Below are positions 23,280 through 33,735 of a stretch of DNA of 64,000 bases, piece by piece. The notes beneath the pieces are model-generated. The model did no database searches, was not told the DNA's origin, and was given only the letters and a program-made list of their open reading frames with translations. The DNA is taken from positions 157,998,929 to 158,062,928 of the forward strand of contig JAYESD010000009.1 of NCBI GenBank assembly GCA_036927565.1. Reading direction: 5' to 3'. Source of the stretch: Tuctoria greenei (taxonomy: Eukaryota; Streptophyta; Magnoliopsida; Poales; Poaceae). Positions within the stretch are counted from its first letter, which is position 1; the number at the start of each line of letters is the position of its first letter. The position numbers and the translations under genes were made by a program.

Positions 23280-25150
23280 TGTAAGACCTATGTGTGCTGA
23301 ATACATTGGCTTGTAGTGAATACACTTGGCTTTGATGATAAAAGTTTAACATATCACCAAAACACCTTTTTATCAAGGTCCAACTCTAGCTCTGAGCTAC
23401 AACAAGGTCCGACGGTAGGTACGCCTTGTTTTGGGTAGCTCCGGTTACGTTCGATGCTAGGTCCGACTACCTTTGGTCAGCTCTGGTGAAGTTTTGTCTT
23501 TAGCTCCGACATGTCTTTGATAGATCCAGCATATATTTGATAGCTCCGGAATGCTTTTGCTAAGCTCCGACGTACTTTGTCTAGCTCCGGTTTTGGGTTG
23601 ACTAGTTTTGACTAGTTTTTGGTAAGCTCCGGTGCTAGGATCTACTAGTTTTGGTAAGCTCCGGCAGGTGCTTCATTGTACTAGTTTTGGTAAGCTTCGG
23701 CGCTAGGTTCTACTAGCTTTTGTTAGCTCCGGCTCAAGCTCCGGGTTGCTCTGGCAAGGTCCGAAACTTGATCGCAGTGCTTCTGCTTTTCATTTGCAAT
23801 GTTTCGTACTTGCTTTACATTGTTGGAAAGATTGCTTAGTATTCATTTGCTAAGTTTTTGGTGTGTTTTGGTTGATATGTATGATATCGTGTTACTGTGG
23901 TTTTGCAACATGCTTATGTGAGGTTCTCACGTAAGGTGTTGTGTTCGGAACTAACTTGAGTCAAGTCGAGGACTTGGGCTCGTATGGATTGGTTGTTTAT
24001 TCATGTGCAGGTGTTGCTTGAGTTCAAGTCATGGCTGGTGACGGGATCCATTGGACTAGTCTCAGGGAGGAGATGAGGTTCCAACAACCAAGTTCGGAAG
24101 GAACTGTGGTTGAGCTGATCAGGAGGTCGCGCAGGATGATTGAATCAAGGGCAGTGCATATGAAGGTTACTGGACGTCGAAGGAAGGTGTTTGCACGTAC
24201 GCATGCGGTGCATGACGTGGCAACATGGTTCCGAAGATGGGATAAGGAAGGAAATATCTGGTTGGAAGGATCGGATCGTACCGGTTGATGACTTTGGCTG
24301 CGGCGGAGTCAGTTATGGCTCGGTATGGAAAGTATTGAGTTGGTTATGTTAGGATTTCGTGTGTGTCACGAATTTGAGTTGTTTAGGAATGTGTTATATG
24401 TTCCTAAGGTGATTGGAAGTCTTAAGATTGCTTCTATCTGCGTATAGAAGAATCTTGAGCAGTTATGGAAAGTTACGATTCGTGATCTGAGTAGGATTGG
24501 AGTCCTAGTTGATATTGGGTTGGCCTAAGGGCTGGTTATATAAGCAAGGGAGCCCAGAGCTCGTGGTGAACGACTTTGGGGCTGTTCCTCTTGTGTTATA
24601 TTGAATAAAATTCGTAGTTTGAAGGAACTTTTGTGCCTTGTTCGTCGGACTTGTTCCAGACAAGTTTTACTCGTCGAGTTTCTAGACAACACTATCTTTC
24701 ATCGGTGGTTTTATCATAACTCGAGTTTTACAGATCCAATTGACGTGATTCTTTTTGGGTTGTCTTCACAACTTGATTATCTATCATCTATAAAAAATTC
24801 ACGGTCATTGGATTTGTTGTCTATGATCTACACGAGTTTCTTTGCAGCGTTACAGAACTGTTTTTTCTCGGGTAGGACAGATTGACCATTGTTTGATCTT
24901 TCGATCATAACTTGAGTTTTTCTCGACGGATTTGAGTGATTTTTTGTGTTGTCTTCGTGACTTGATTCTCTCTGATATCTATCACTTTTTTCACGATGAA
25001 ACACATTTAGATTAGTCTCACACACGATTTCTTTAACAGATCGTTTTTCTGCCGAAAGGGTTTGGGGTTTAATTATTTCCACTGCGTAAGATTTTTTAAA
25101 TCTACCATTCACCCCCTCTAGTAGATTTTCACGTGCTCTTCGATCCTACA
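23280..25150 (+). repeat. 5' LTR of the Sirevirus-like element
   Basis: It starts TGTAAGACC and ends TCCTACA. Between about 23,385 and 23,765 it carries an irregular array of AGCTCCGG-type octamers. A TATA box (TATATAAG) lies at 24,537-24,544. An 85-codon open frame at 24,031-24,288 is interrupted by a stop in the other LTR and is not treated as a gene. Confidence 0.93.
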
Positions 25151-25152
25151 AT

Positions 25153-25164
25153 TGGTATCAGATC
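25153..25164 (+). other. Primer-binding site, initiator-Met tRNA type
   Basis: TTGGTATCAGATCC follows the LTR after two bases, a near-perfect initiator-Met site. Confidence 0.88.
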
Positions 25165-25212
25165 CATGGTGCTCTAATCCTTGAGATTTGCACGTGTTTT
25201 TGACTAATCATC

Positions 25213-27278
25213 ATGGAGAAGTACTCCGCCAAACCTTGTGCGTTTGATGGTATTGATTTCCAGGTTTGGAAGGCACGCATGGAGGCTTTCATCCAGGCAC
25301 AAGGCTTTGCAATATGGGAGAAGGTGTATAAGCCTTATGAAGTGCCACCCAATGATCAAGTCACAGCCACAAACCTACGGGACGTCGACAACAACAACAA
25401 AGCCCGAAACTTGATCATCCAAGGACTCACTCAAAGCGACTTTGATCGTGTCGCGCACCTCCGATCAACATACAATGTTTGGAGAGATCTCTATGATTAT
25501 CATGAAGGCTCCAACACAATCAAGGCGGTAAAACAAGATATGTTCAAAAAGGAATATATGCGTTTTGAGATGCAACCAGGTGAGTCTATCGATGACCTCT
25601 TTGCTCGTTTCAATAAAATTCTCAGAAACTTACGTAGTGTCAATGTAAATTTTTCTGATGCTGAGAATGCTAGGCAACTTCTTAGTGCATTAGACATGTC
25701 AATTTTGGAGATGAAAGTCACATCTATTCGTGAATCAACTGTCATGAGTTCTCTTACATTAGATGTACTCTATTCTAAACTAAAAACTCATGAAATTGAC
25801 ATCCTAGCACGTAAGAACCCAAATAAGTCTATTGCATTTGTTTCATAACGTGACATGTCTAGCTCCGGCCAATCATCATCTTGCAATACTCTTGCTTTGT
25901 TGTTCTCACTAACCCTAGAACAGATCGAAGAATTTCCAGAAGAGGAGTTGGCACTCATCTCTACTAGATTCTCAAAAGCATTGCAAAATGTGAGAACTAG
26001 AAGGAGAGGAAGCTCCGGACCTCAACGTTGTTTTGAATGTGGTAAAACAGGACACTTTCGTATAGAATGCCCTAACCTTTCAGGTCCGACCACCCGGGAA
26101 GAAAAACAAAGCAAGGTCCGGACCTCCTCTGGAAATTCCAACAAGAAGAAGAAAGGTACCATAGGACGCGAGATGATCAACAGTTTCATCACCGCGCTTC
26201 AAGAGTTCAGTTCAAGCGATGTGGACATTGGAAGTGATGAAGATGAAGATGATTTGGCAAACTTGTGCTTTATGGCGGGCAAGTCAAGATCAAGTATGGA
26301 GGAGGCAGAACACAACAGCGACAATGAAGAGGTATGTCCTACTTGCGAAGAAATGTGTGATGCTATTTCTCGTGCAACTATTATTGTCAAGAAAAAGGAC
26401 AAAAGGCTTGGGATAATGCTGCTAAAATTGAATCACTAGAATCTAAAATTAACCGTTTAAAAACTTTGATTACTAGTGATGATGCATGTCCCTCATGTGA
26501 CTTAATCTATGAACAATTGTCCACATTAAGAAGTGCACACTCCCCCACTCTAGATAGACTTGATGAAGAAATTGAAAAGAACAAAGAGCTTGCTGTACTT
26601 AATAATAAAAACTTGAAAGATGCTAGCTATTCTACAATCGATTTGCATTGTTCTACTTGTGAGGATCTTGATAAGAAACTACAGGATGCTATGAATGAAA
26701 TTTCTATATTGAACAATGCTTTACGTTCTCATGAAGTTAAATTTTGTTCAAATTGCAAATTAAAAGGAAAAACTTCATGTGAAAATTGCCTTGATCTGTC
26801 CAGTAAACTTGATGACATGCATATGACATTAGATCGGTTTTGTAATGGGAATAAGAACCTAAACTTGCTGCTGAATTCTTCCAAGTCTTGCAATGATAAA
26901 ACTGGTTTACGTTTTGATTCTCATGCTCATGCTAAGGCACATCCACCTAAAATTGTAAAGTCATTAGGAAGTGGTTTGATTCAAACAATTCCTAAACAAA
27001 AACGAGTTGTTTTCAAATCTGCAGGAGTGTTGTCTCATTCGGTTTCAAATAAAAATATTGCTTGCTCATCTAGACATGAACACAAAGTTAAATTTCATTG
27101 TACCTTCTGTGGTAGAGATGGTCATGTCATAGATTTTTGTTATAGACTAGCTAAACAACAAAAAAGGGAAAGAATGGTTGCTAGATCTCATAACTTTCAT
27201 GCAAAATTTGTTGCACACATTGAACCGAATGTACAACCTGTTGTTTTGAGTCAAAAACATTCAAAATTTACCTCCTGA
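25213..27278 (+). pseudogene. gag of the Sirevirus-like copia element
   Basis: The gag frame starts at ATG 25,213 with the copia gag signature FDGIDFQVWKARME and continues through GLTQSDFDRV, VWRDLYDYHEG and GESIDDLFARFN. A TAA at 25,846 interrupts the frame, which goes on to a zinc knuckle (CFECGKTGHFRIEC, near 26,034) and an acidic stretch. A frameshift near 26,405 moves the frame to a coiled-coil region, followed by a second Cys/His cluster (FHCTFCGRDGHVIDFC, near 27,095) and a stop at 27,276. Long gags with extra coiled coils are usual in Sireviruses. Stop plus frameshift make it non-functional. Confidence 0.85.
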
Positions 27279-27515
27279 CCTTCTGTTTTTGCCTCCGGAG
27301 CTACTGATTTTTGTGCTACACAAGTAACACCTTATATGTCAGTAGTTAAGGATAAAAAATCTCAAACTTTGACTCATAAACCTGCTGTTTTGTCTCAGCT
27401 TTCGCGTGTTTTTCCTGCTGCATGTCGCGTGACTCAGTACTGGATTCCTAAATGCCTTTTGACTAACCCCAGTATTGAGTCATCGACGTATTGTGCTTTT
27501 ATGTAGGTTACACGT
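27279..27515 (+). pseudogene. gag-pol junction segment of the Sirevirus-like element
   Basis: The frame after the stop at 27,276 remains readable, including YWIPKCLLTNP (near 27,440), a motif commonly seen before the protease in this group. A TAG at 27,504 separates it from protease. The stops could include the natural gag-pol boundary. Confidence 0.55.
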
Positions 27516-29012
27516 TTGAGGAAGGAGAACATTTGGATTGTGGATTCAGGTTGCTCACGCCACATGACCGGTAACACAGATTGGTTCTCCTCCCTCTCTT
27601 TTGTGTCACGTGTAGAGAATGTTACTTTTGCCGATAATTCTTCAACTCCTATAATTGCTAAGGGTTCGGTTAGAGTAAATGATCACTACACTTTGAAGGA
27701 TGTGGCACTTGTCAAAAATTTGAAATACAACTTGCTTTCTGTTTCACAATTGCTAGATGAAAATCTAGAAATTATTTTCAATAAAAACTGCTGCAAAGTT
27801 GTAGGTTCAAATAGTGAGCTTATTTTTAACATGTCTCGGTTTGGAAGAGTTTTTAAAGCTGATTTTGATATGTCTTCCTCTAAGCATAGGTGTCTAGTTG
27901 CTAATGATTCAAAGGACTTATATTTTTGGCATCGTAGACTTGGTCATGTAGGCTTTGATCACCTAACGCGTGTTAGTGCTCTTGATCGCATACGTGGGCT
28001 GCCTAAGCTTAAAGGGGACAAAGAAATTGTGTGCTCTTCTTGTAGACATGCTAATATGGTTGCAGGTTCACATAATCCTCTCACAATGATCATGACAACT
28101 GAACCATGTCAACTTTTGCATCTTGACACCGTAGGACCTTCACATGTTCAATCCTTCGGAGGTAAATGGTATGTTCTTGTTATTGTTGATGATTATTCTA
28201 GATACTCTTGGGTTTACTTTATGGCGTCTAAGAATGAAGCTTTTAGTCATTTTAGGACTTTATTTCTTAGATTATCAATTGATTACCCAGGATCTTTAAA
28301 GGCAATTAGAAGTGATAACGGAACTAAATTTAAAAATCAATCTTTTGATCACTTTTGTGCTGAAAATGGAATAGATCATCAACTTTCTTCACCATATGTA
28401 CCTCAACAAAACGGTGTTGTAGAAAGAAAGAACAGAACCTTAGTTGAGATGGCTAGGACTATGCTTGATGAATATCAAACTTCTAGGAAATTTTGGGCTG
28501 ATGCATTAGCAACCGCTTGTTATGTCTCAAATCGTGTTTTCTTGCGTGCTAAGCTAGGTAAAACACCATATGAGCTCCCGTTTGGATATAGGCCTAGTGT
28601 TACACACTTTCGGGTCTTTGGTTGCAAATGCTTTGTTAAGAAACATGGTAACCTTGATAAATTTGAACCTAGATCCATTGATGGCATGTTTCTTGGTTAT
28701 CCATCTCATACTAGAGGCTACCGTGTGCTTTTACTTGACACTAACAAAATTGTGGAGACTTGTGAAGTGTTTTTTGATGAAGCTAGCCCAGGTACTAGCT
28801 CCGGTGTTGCAGGACCAGATCCGTATCCTCAGGGGGAGGGTATTTTCGAAGATGAAGAAGAGCCGGTGATACCGCCTGGTAGTTCTGAAGTTGACACGTG
28901 TCCAGCTCCGGACATTGAACAAGCTCCGGCTATCACCTATGCTGGCCTTGATCGTCCACAAGTCACAAGCTCATCAATCTACGATGAACCTAATAAAGAA
29001 GAAGCTTGTTAG
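27516..29012 (+). pseudogene. Protease and integrase of the Sirevirus-like element
   Basis: The frame opens with protease active-site motif IWIVDSGCSRHMTG. Integrase follows with the zinc domain (WHRRLGHVG ... CSSCRHA) and the catalytic core: LHLDTVGP, then SDNGTKFKN, then QQNGVVERKNRT, supplying the Asp, Asp and Glu. The C-terminal GKTPYELPFG and FGCKCF blocks are standard for copia integrases. The frame ends with TAG near 29,010, ahead of RT, after an acidic Pro/Ser-rich linker. The real polyprotein would continue, so this end is a lesion. Confidence 0.88.
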
Positions 29013-29195
29013 ACATCTGTTCCCCTACGATTTTACAAAGATCATCCCCCACAACAGATGATTGGAAGCTTGCACAAATGAGTCACACGGTCCAGGTTTT
29101 GCGATCCAAACTCTCATGCTCATTCTGCTTTTGTTGCTTCTTTTGAACCCAAAGATATATCACACGCACTCACTAATGAATCTTGGATTATTGCC

Positions 29196-30679
29196 ATGCA
29201 AGAAGAGTTAAAATTTTTTGAAAGAAACAATGTTTGGAAACTTGTACCTCCACCTCAAGGTCACACTTTAATTGGAACTAAATGGGTATTTAAAAATAAA
29301 CAAAGTGAGGATGGGGTTGTGGTTAGGAATAAGGCTAGGTTGGTTGCTCAAGGTTTCACTCAAGTTGAAGGTCTAGATTTTGATGAAACTTTTGCTCCTG
29401 TCGCTAGATTAGAAGCCATAAGAATTTTGTTAGCTTTTGCAGCATCTAAAGGTTTTAAGCTATATCAAATAGATGTTAAAAGTGCTTTTCTTAATGGCTA
29501 CATGGATGAGGAGGTTTATGTCAAACAACCACCAGGTTTTGAAAATCCAGATTTTCCTAATCATGTTTACAAACTGTCCAAAGCCTTATACGGTCTCAAA
29601 GAAGCCCCTAGAGCATGGTATGATAGGTTAAAAACATTCTTACTTGAAAAGGGGTTTACCATGGGTAAGGTTGATAAAACTCTTTTTGTGCTTAAACATG
29701 GCAATGACTCATTATTCGTTCAAGTGTATGTGGATGATATTATCTTTGGTTGTGCTTCTCGTGATCTTGTGTCCAAGTTTTCAGCAATGATGAGTTCCGA
29801 ATTTGAAATGAGTATGACGGGTGAACTCACTTACTTTTTGGGGTTGCAAATCAAGCAAACCAAGGAGGGTACCTTTGTGCATCAAACGAAGTATACCAAA
29901 GACCTCCTAAGGCGCTTCAACATGGACAAAAGCAAGCCTCTTCGGACACCAATGGGAACAGCAACAACACTTGAACTTTATGAATATGGTGAACCTGTGA
30001 ATCAAAAAAAATATAGAAGCATGATAGGATCACTTTTGTACCTCACGGCATCAAGACCAGACATACAATTCAGCGTATGTCTTTGTGCACAGTTTCAAGC
30101 TTCCCCACGAGTTTCACATTGTCAAGCCGTCAAAAGGATTCTCAGGTACTTACATGGAACTCAAGAATTTGGCATTTTTCTTCCTTCTTCCTCAACTGTT
30201 ACTTTGAAAGCTTTTTCGGATGCTGATTTTGGGGGTTGTAGGATTGATAGGAAAAGTACTTCCGGTGCTTGTCATTTTCTTGGTAATTCTCTTGTTGCTT
30301 GGTCCTCTAGAAAACAAAATTCAGTTGCACAATCCACAGCCGAATCTGAATATGTAGCTGCTGCTAGTGCTTCTCACAAACTCTTTGGATTGTTCAAACA
30401 CTTAAGGACTATGGGGTTGATCTAGATAGTGTTCCACTGTTTTGTGATAACACTAGTTCTATTTGCATTGCCAAAAACCCCGTGCAACATTCTAGAACTA
30501 AGAACATTAATATTAGGTATCACTTTCTCCGAGATAATGTTGAAAAAGGAAACATTGTGCTTCACCATGTAGATACCGAAAAACAATTGGCTGACATTTT
30601 TACAAAACCTTTGGATTTCACTCGTTTTTGTTACATTCGTAGTGGAATAGGGGTTATGCATCCTCGTGGCTTAAATTGA
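29196..30679 (+). pseudogene. Reverse transcriptase and RNase H of the Sirevirus-like element
   Basis: RT blocks are all visible: WIIAMQEELKFFERN, GTKWVFKNK, RLVAQGFTQ, DFDETFAPVARLEAIR, YQIDVKSAFLNG, ALYGLKEAPRAWYDRL and the catalytic YVDDIIFG. RNase H includes SDADFGGC, RKSTSG, AESEYVA and, after a frameshift near 30,395, the HSRTKNINIRYHFLRD, EKQLADIFTKPL and TRFCYIRSGIG ending, with TGA at 30,677. One frameshift near the RNase H end and the missing link to integrase are the visible defects. Confidence 0.9.
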
Positions 30680-31640
30680 GGGGGAGTTTTTGAAACTTGG
30701 GAAGTCTATGTGTGAATCTGAAATTAAAATAATATGAGCATAGTATTTCATACATATATGACTTTGTGATTCCTTTTACATGCTGAAAGTTCTTACTACA
30801 TTACTCGTGTTATACATTTTGTAGTTTTTGCCATGTCTAGTAATTGGAATAATTACTTACACTAAAACTGGTCATGGTCGAACTTTCTTGCTGTTTTGAA
30901 CTTGTTATATGTTCACAAGTGCTTTTAATCATAAAGAATTAATCAAGTAATCAACTCACATGTTGAGTTTTTATGAACAAATATAAATTGAGAAAAGATC
31001 AAGAGAATATGCATGCATCGCACTTTTTCTTTTGAGATGGCTTGTCATTGCACTTAGATATGAACTTGGAAGAAGTTGTGTATGACTAAAACCATGTCCT
31101 TAAGCTTCTGATTGTCAAATGGCATAGGCTTGGCTTGGTTGGTTAGAATAAGGCAGATGCGCATATAATCTCTTGCAAATATCATATGATCTAAATTTAT
31201 GCTTTGAAAAATAATAAAATGCAGCAACTAATGTCATGCTTTTAGGTTTTGAAATAGTTAAGTTTGTGAGATCATGACTTGCTTAAATTGAAAATTACAT
31301 ATGATCTCTAGCATGGCTTACACTACTTTATGTATTTCATTGATGTGATAATGTAAGGTACTTGATAGTATGACTTGGATGAGCTTTGTTTATATGTATA
31401 TGTTATAATATGCTCATAACAACTAAAGGGGGAGAGATAATTTGTTTATATGCTCATGACTTGCTAAATACATTGTCAAAGGGGGAGAGATAAGCATGAA
31501 GAGAAAGAGAATATGTGCATAAGGAGAGATAATAAAAGGGGGAGAGATAATATGGGATAATTTTTCTTCTCATTTTAAATTGAAATTGCCTTCAAAACTT
31601 TTATGTGAATAAGCCAATGTTCGGATTTTAAGGGGGAGAT
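30680..31640 (+). other. Post-pol region with multiple polypurine tracts
   Basis: No gene is supported. Five G-rich purine tracts occur: 30,676-30,685, 31,425-31,437, 31,478-31,490, 31,534-31,547 and 31,627-31,640. Three share the core AAAGGGGGAGAGATAA, and the last abuts the 3' LTR and is the probable functional tract. Repeated polypurine tracts upstream of the 3' LTR are a known Sirevirus trait. The rest is AT-rich. Confidence 0.8.
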
Positions 31641-33516
31641 TGTAAGACCTATGTGTGCTGAATACATTGGCTTGTAGTGAATACACTTGGCTTTGATGAT
31701 AAAAGTTTAACATATCACCAAAACACCTTTTTATCAAGGTCCGACTCTAGCTCTGAGCTACAGCAAGGTCTGACGGTAGGTACGCCTTGTTTTGGGTAGC
31801 TCCGGTTACGTTCGATGCTAGGTCCGACTAGCTTTGGTCAGCTCCGGTGAAGTTTTTACTTTAGCTCCGGCATGTCTTTGATAGCTCCGGCATATATTTG
31901 ATAGCTCCGGAATGCTTTTGCTAAGCTCCAGCGTACTTTGTCTAGCTCCGGTTTTGGGTTGACTAGTTTTGACTAGTTTTTGGTAAGCTCCGGTGCTAGG
32001 ATCTACTAGTTTTGTTAAGCTCCGGCAGGTGCTTCATTGTACTAGTTTTGGTAATCTCCGGCGCTAGGTTCTACTAGCTTTTGTTAGCTCCGGCTCAAGC
32101 TCCGGGTTGCTCTGGCAAGGTCCGGAACTTGACCGCAGTGCTTCTGCTTTTCATTTGCAATGTTTCGTACTTGCTTTACATTGTTGGAAAGATTGCTTAG
32201 TATTCATTTGCTAAGTTTTTGTTGCGTTTTGGTTGATATGGATGATATCGTGTTACTGTGGTTTTGCAACATGCTTATGTGAGGTTCTCACGTAAGGTGT
32301 TGTGTTCGGAACTAACTTGAGTCAAGTCGAGGATTTGGGCTCGTATGGATTGGTTGTTTATTCATGTGCAGGTGTTGCTTGAGTTCAAGTCATGGCTTGT
32401 GACGGGATCCATTGGACTAGTCTCAGGGAGGAGATGAGGTTCCAACAACCAAGTTCGGAAGGAACTGTGGTTGAGCTGATCAGGAGGTCGCGCAGGATGA
32501 TTGAATCAAGAGCAGTGCATATGAAGGTTATTGGACGTCGAAGGAAGGTGTTTGCACGTATGCATGCGGTGCATGATGTGGCAACATGGTTCCGAAGATA
32601 GGATAAGGAAGGAAAGATCTGGTTGGAAGGATCGGATCGTACCGGTTGATGACTTTGGCTGCGGCGGAGTCGGTTATGGCTCGGTATGGAAAGTATCGAG
32701 TTGGTTATGTTAGGATTTCGTGTGTGTCACGAATTTGAGTTGTTTAGGAATGTGGGATACGTTCCTAAGGTGATTGGAAGTCTTAAGATTGCTTCTATCT
32801 GCGTATAGAAGAATCTTGAGCAGTTATGGAAAGTTACGATTCGTGATCTGAGTAGGATTGGAGTCCTAGTTGATATTGGGTTGGCCTAAGGGTTGGTTAT
32901 ATAAGCAAGGGAGTCCAGAGCTCGTGGTGAACGACTTTGGGGCTGTTCCTATTGTGTTCTATTGAATAAAATTCGTCGTTTGAAGGAACTTTTGTGCCTT
33001 GTTCGTCTGACTTGTTCTAGACAAGTTTTACTCGTCGAGTTTCTGGACAGCACTACCTTTCATCGGTCGTTTTATCATAACTCGAGTTTTACAGATCCAA
33101 TTGACGTGATTCTTTTTGGGTTGTCTTCACAACTTGATTATCTATCATCTATAAAAAATTCACGGTCATTGGATTTGTGGTCTATGATCTACACGAGTTT
33201 CTTTGCAGCGTTCCAGAACTGTTTTTTCTCGGGTAGGACAGATTGACCATTGTTTGATCTTTCGATCATAACTTGAGTTTTTCTCGACGGATTTGAGTGA
33301 TTTTTTGTGTTGTCTTCGTGACTTTATTCTCTCTGATATCTATCACTTTTGTCACAGTGAAACACGTTTAGATTAGTCTCACACACGATTTCTTTAACAG
33401 ATTGTTTTTCTGCCGAAAGGGTTTGGGGTTTAATTGTTTCCGCTGCGTAAGATTTTTTAAATCTACCATTCACCCCCCCCCCTCTGGTAGCTTTTCACGT
33501 GCTCTTCGATCCTACA
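31641..33516 (+). repeat. 3' LTR of the Sirevirus-like element
   Basis: It is collinear with 23,280-25,150, with the AGCTCCGG-type array at about 31,760-32,110 (less mutated than in the 5' LTR). The TATA box is at 32,898-32,905 and a C tract lies near 33,473. Confidence 0.93.
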
Positions 33517-33735
33517 AGTTCGAAGCAAATGAGTCTTCAACAAAACACAATATCCTCTTGGTACATGTTCACAATCAAATTGTGTACATCTACCAGGGGG
33601 CCAAGTGAAGACAAAAGTGTTGAAGACAAAAAATGAAATTCACAAAAATTTGGGGATTTCATTCATCTGGAGACAAGGGATTACAAAATTGGGGAAGAAA
33701 AAGAGAGAATACAAGTGGGATCTACATAGATGGTC
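33517..33735 (+). other. Short spacer after the copia insertion
   Basis: This is the continuation of the Tat 3' spacer. No gene or repeat is recognised. The first five bases are the copia target duplication. Confidence 0.6.

Larger units (their letters stand above)
23280..33516 (+). mobile_element. Ty1/copia retrotransposon, Sirevirus-like, 10.2 kb
   Basis: LTRs of 1871 and 1876 bp (23,280-25,150; 31,641-33,516) begin TGTAAGACC and end CCTACA. The target duplication AGTTC is at 23,275-23,279 and 33,517-33,521. The initiator-Met primer site follows the 5' LTR. Gene order is gag, protease, integrase, RT, RNase H, which defines copia. Long LTRs, a long gag with coiled-coil and a second zinc-finger-like region, several polypurine tracts and motif-rich LTRs point to the Sirevirus group. 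Stops and frameshifts disable it. Confidence 0.93.

Noticed and set aside
24031..24288. 85-codon frame in the Sirevirus-like LTR
   Set aside because: The copy in the other LTR (32,392) has an earlier stop, and no motif is recognised. It is probably chance.
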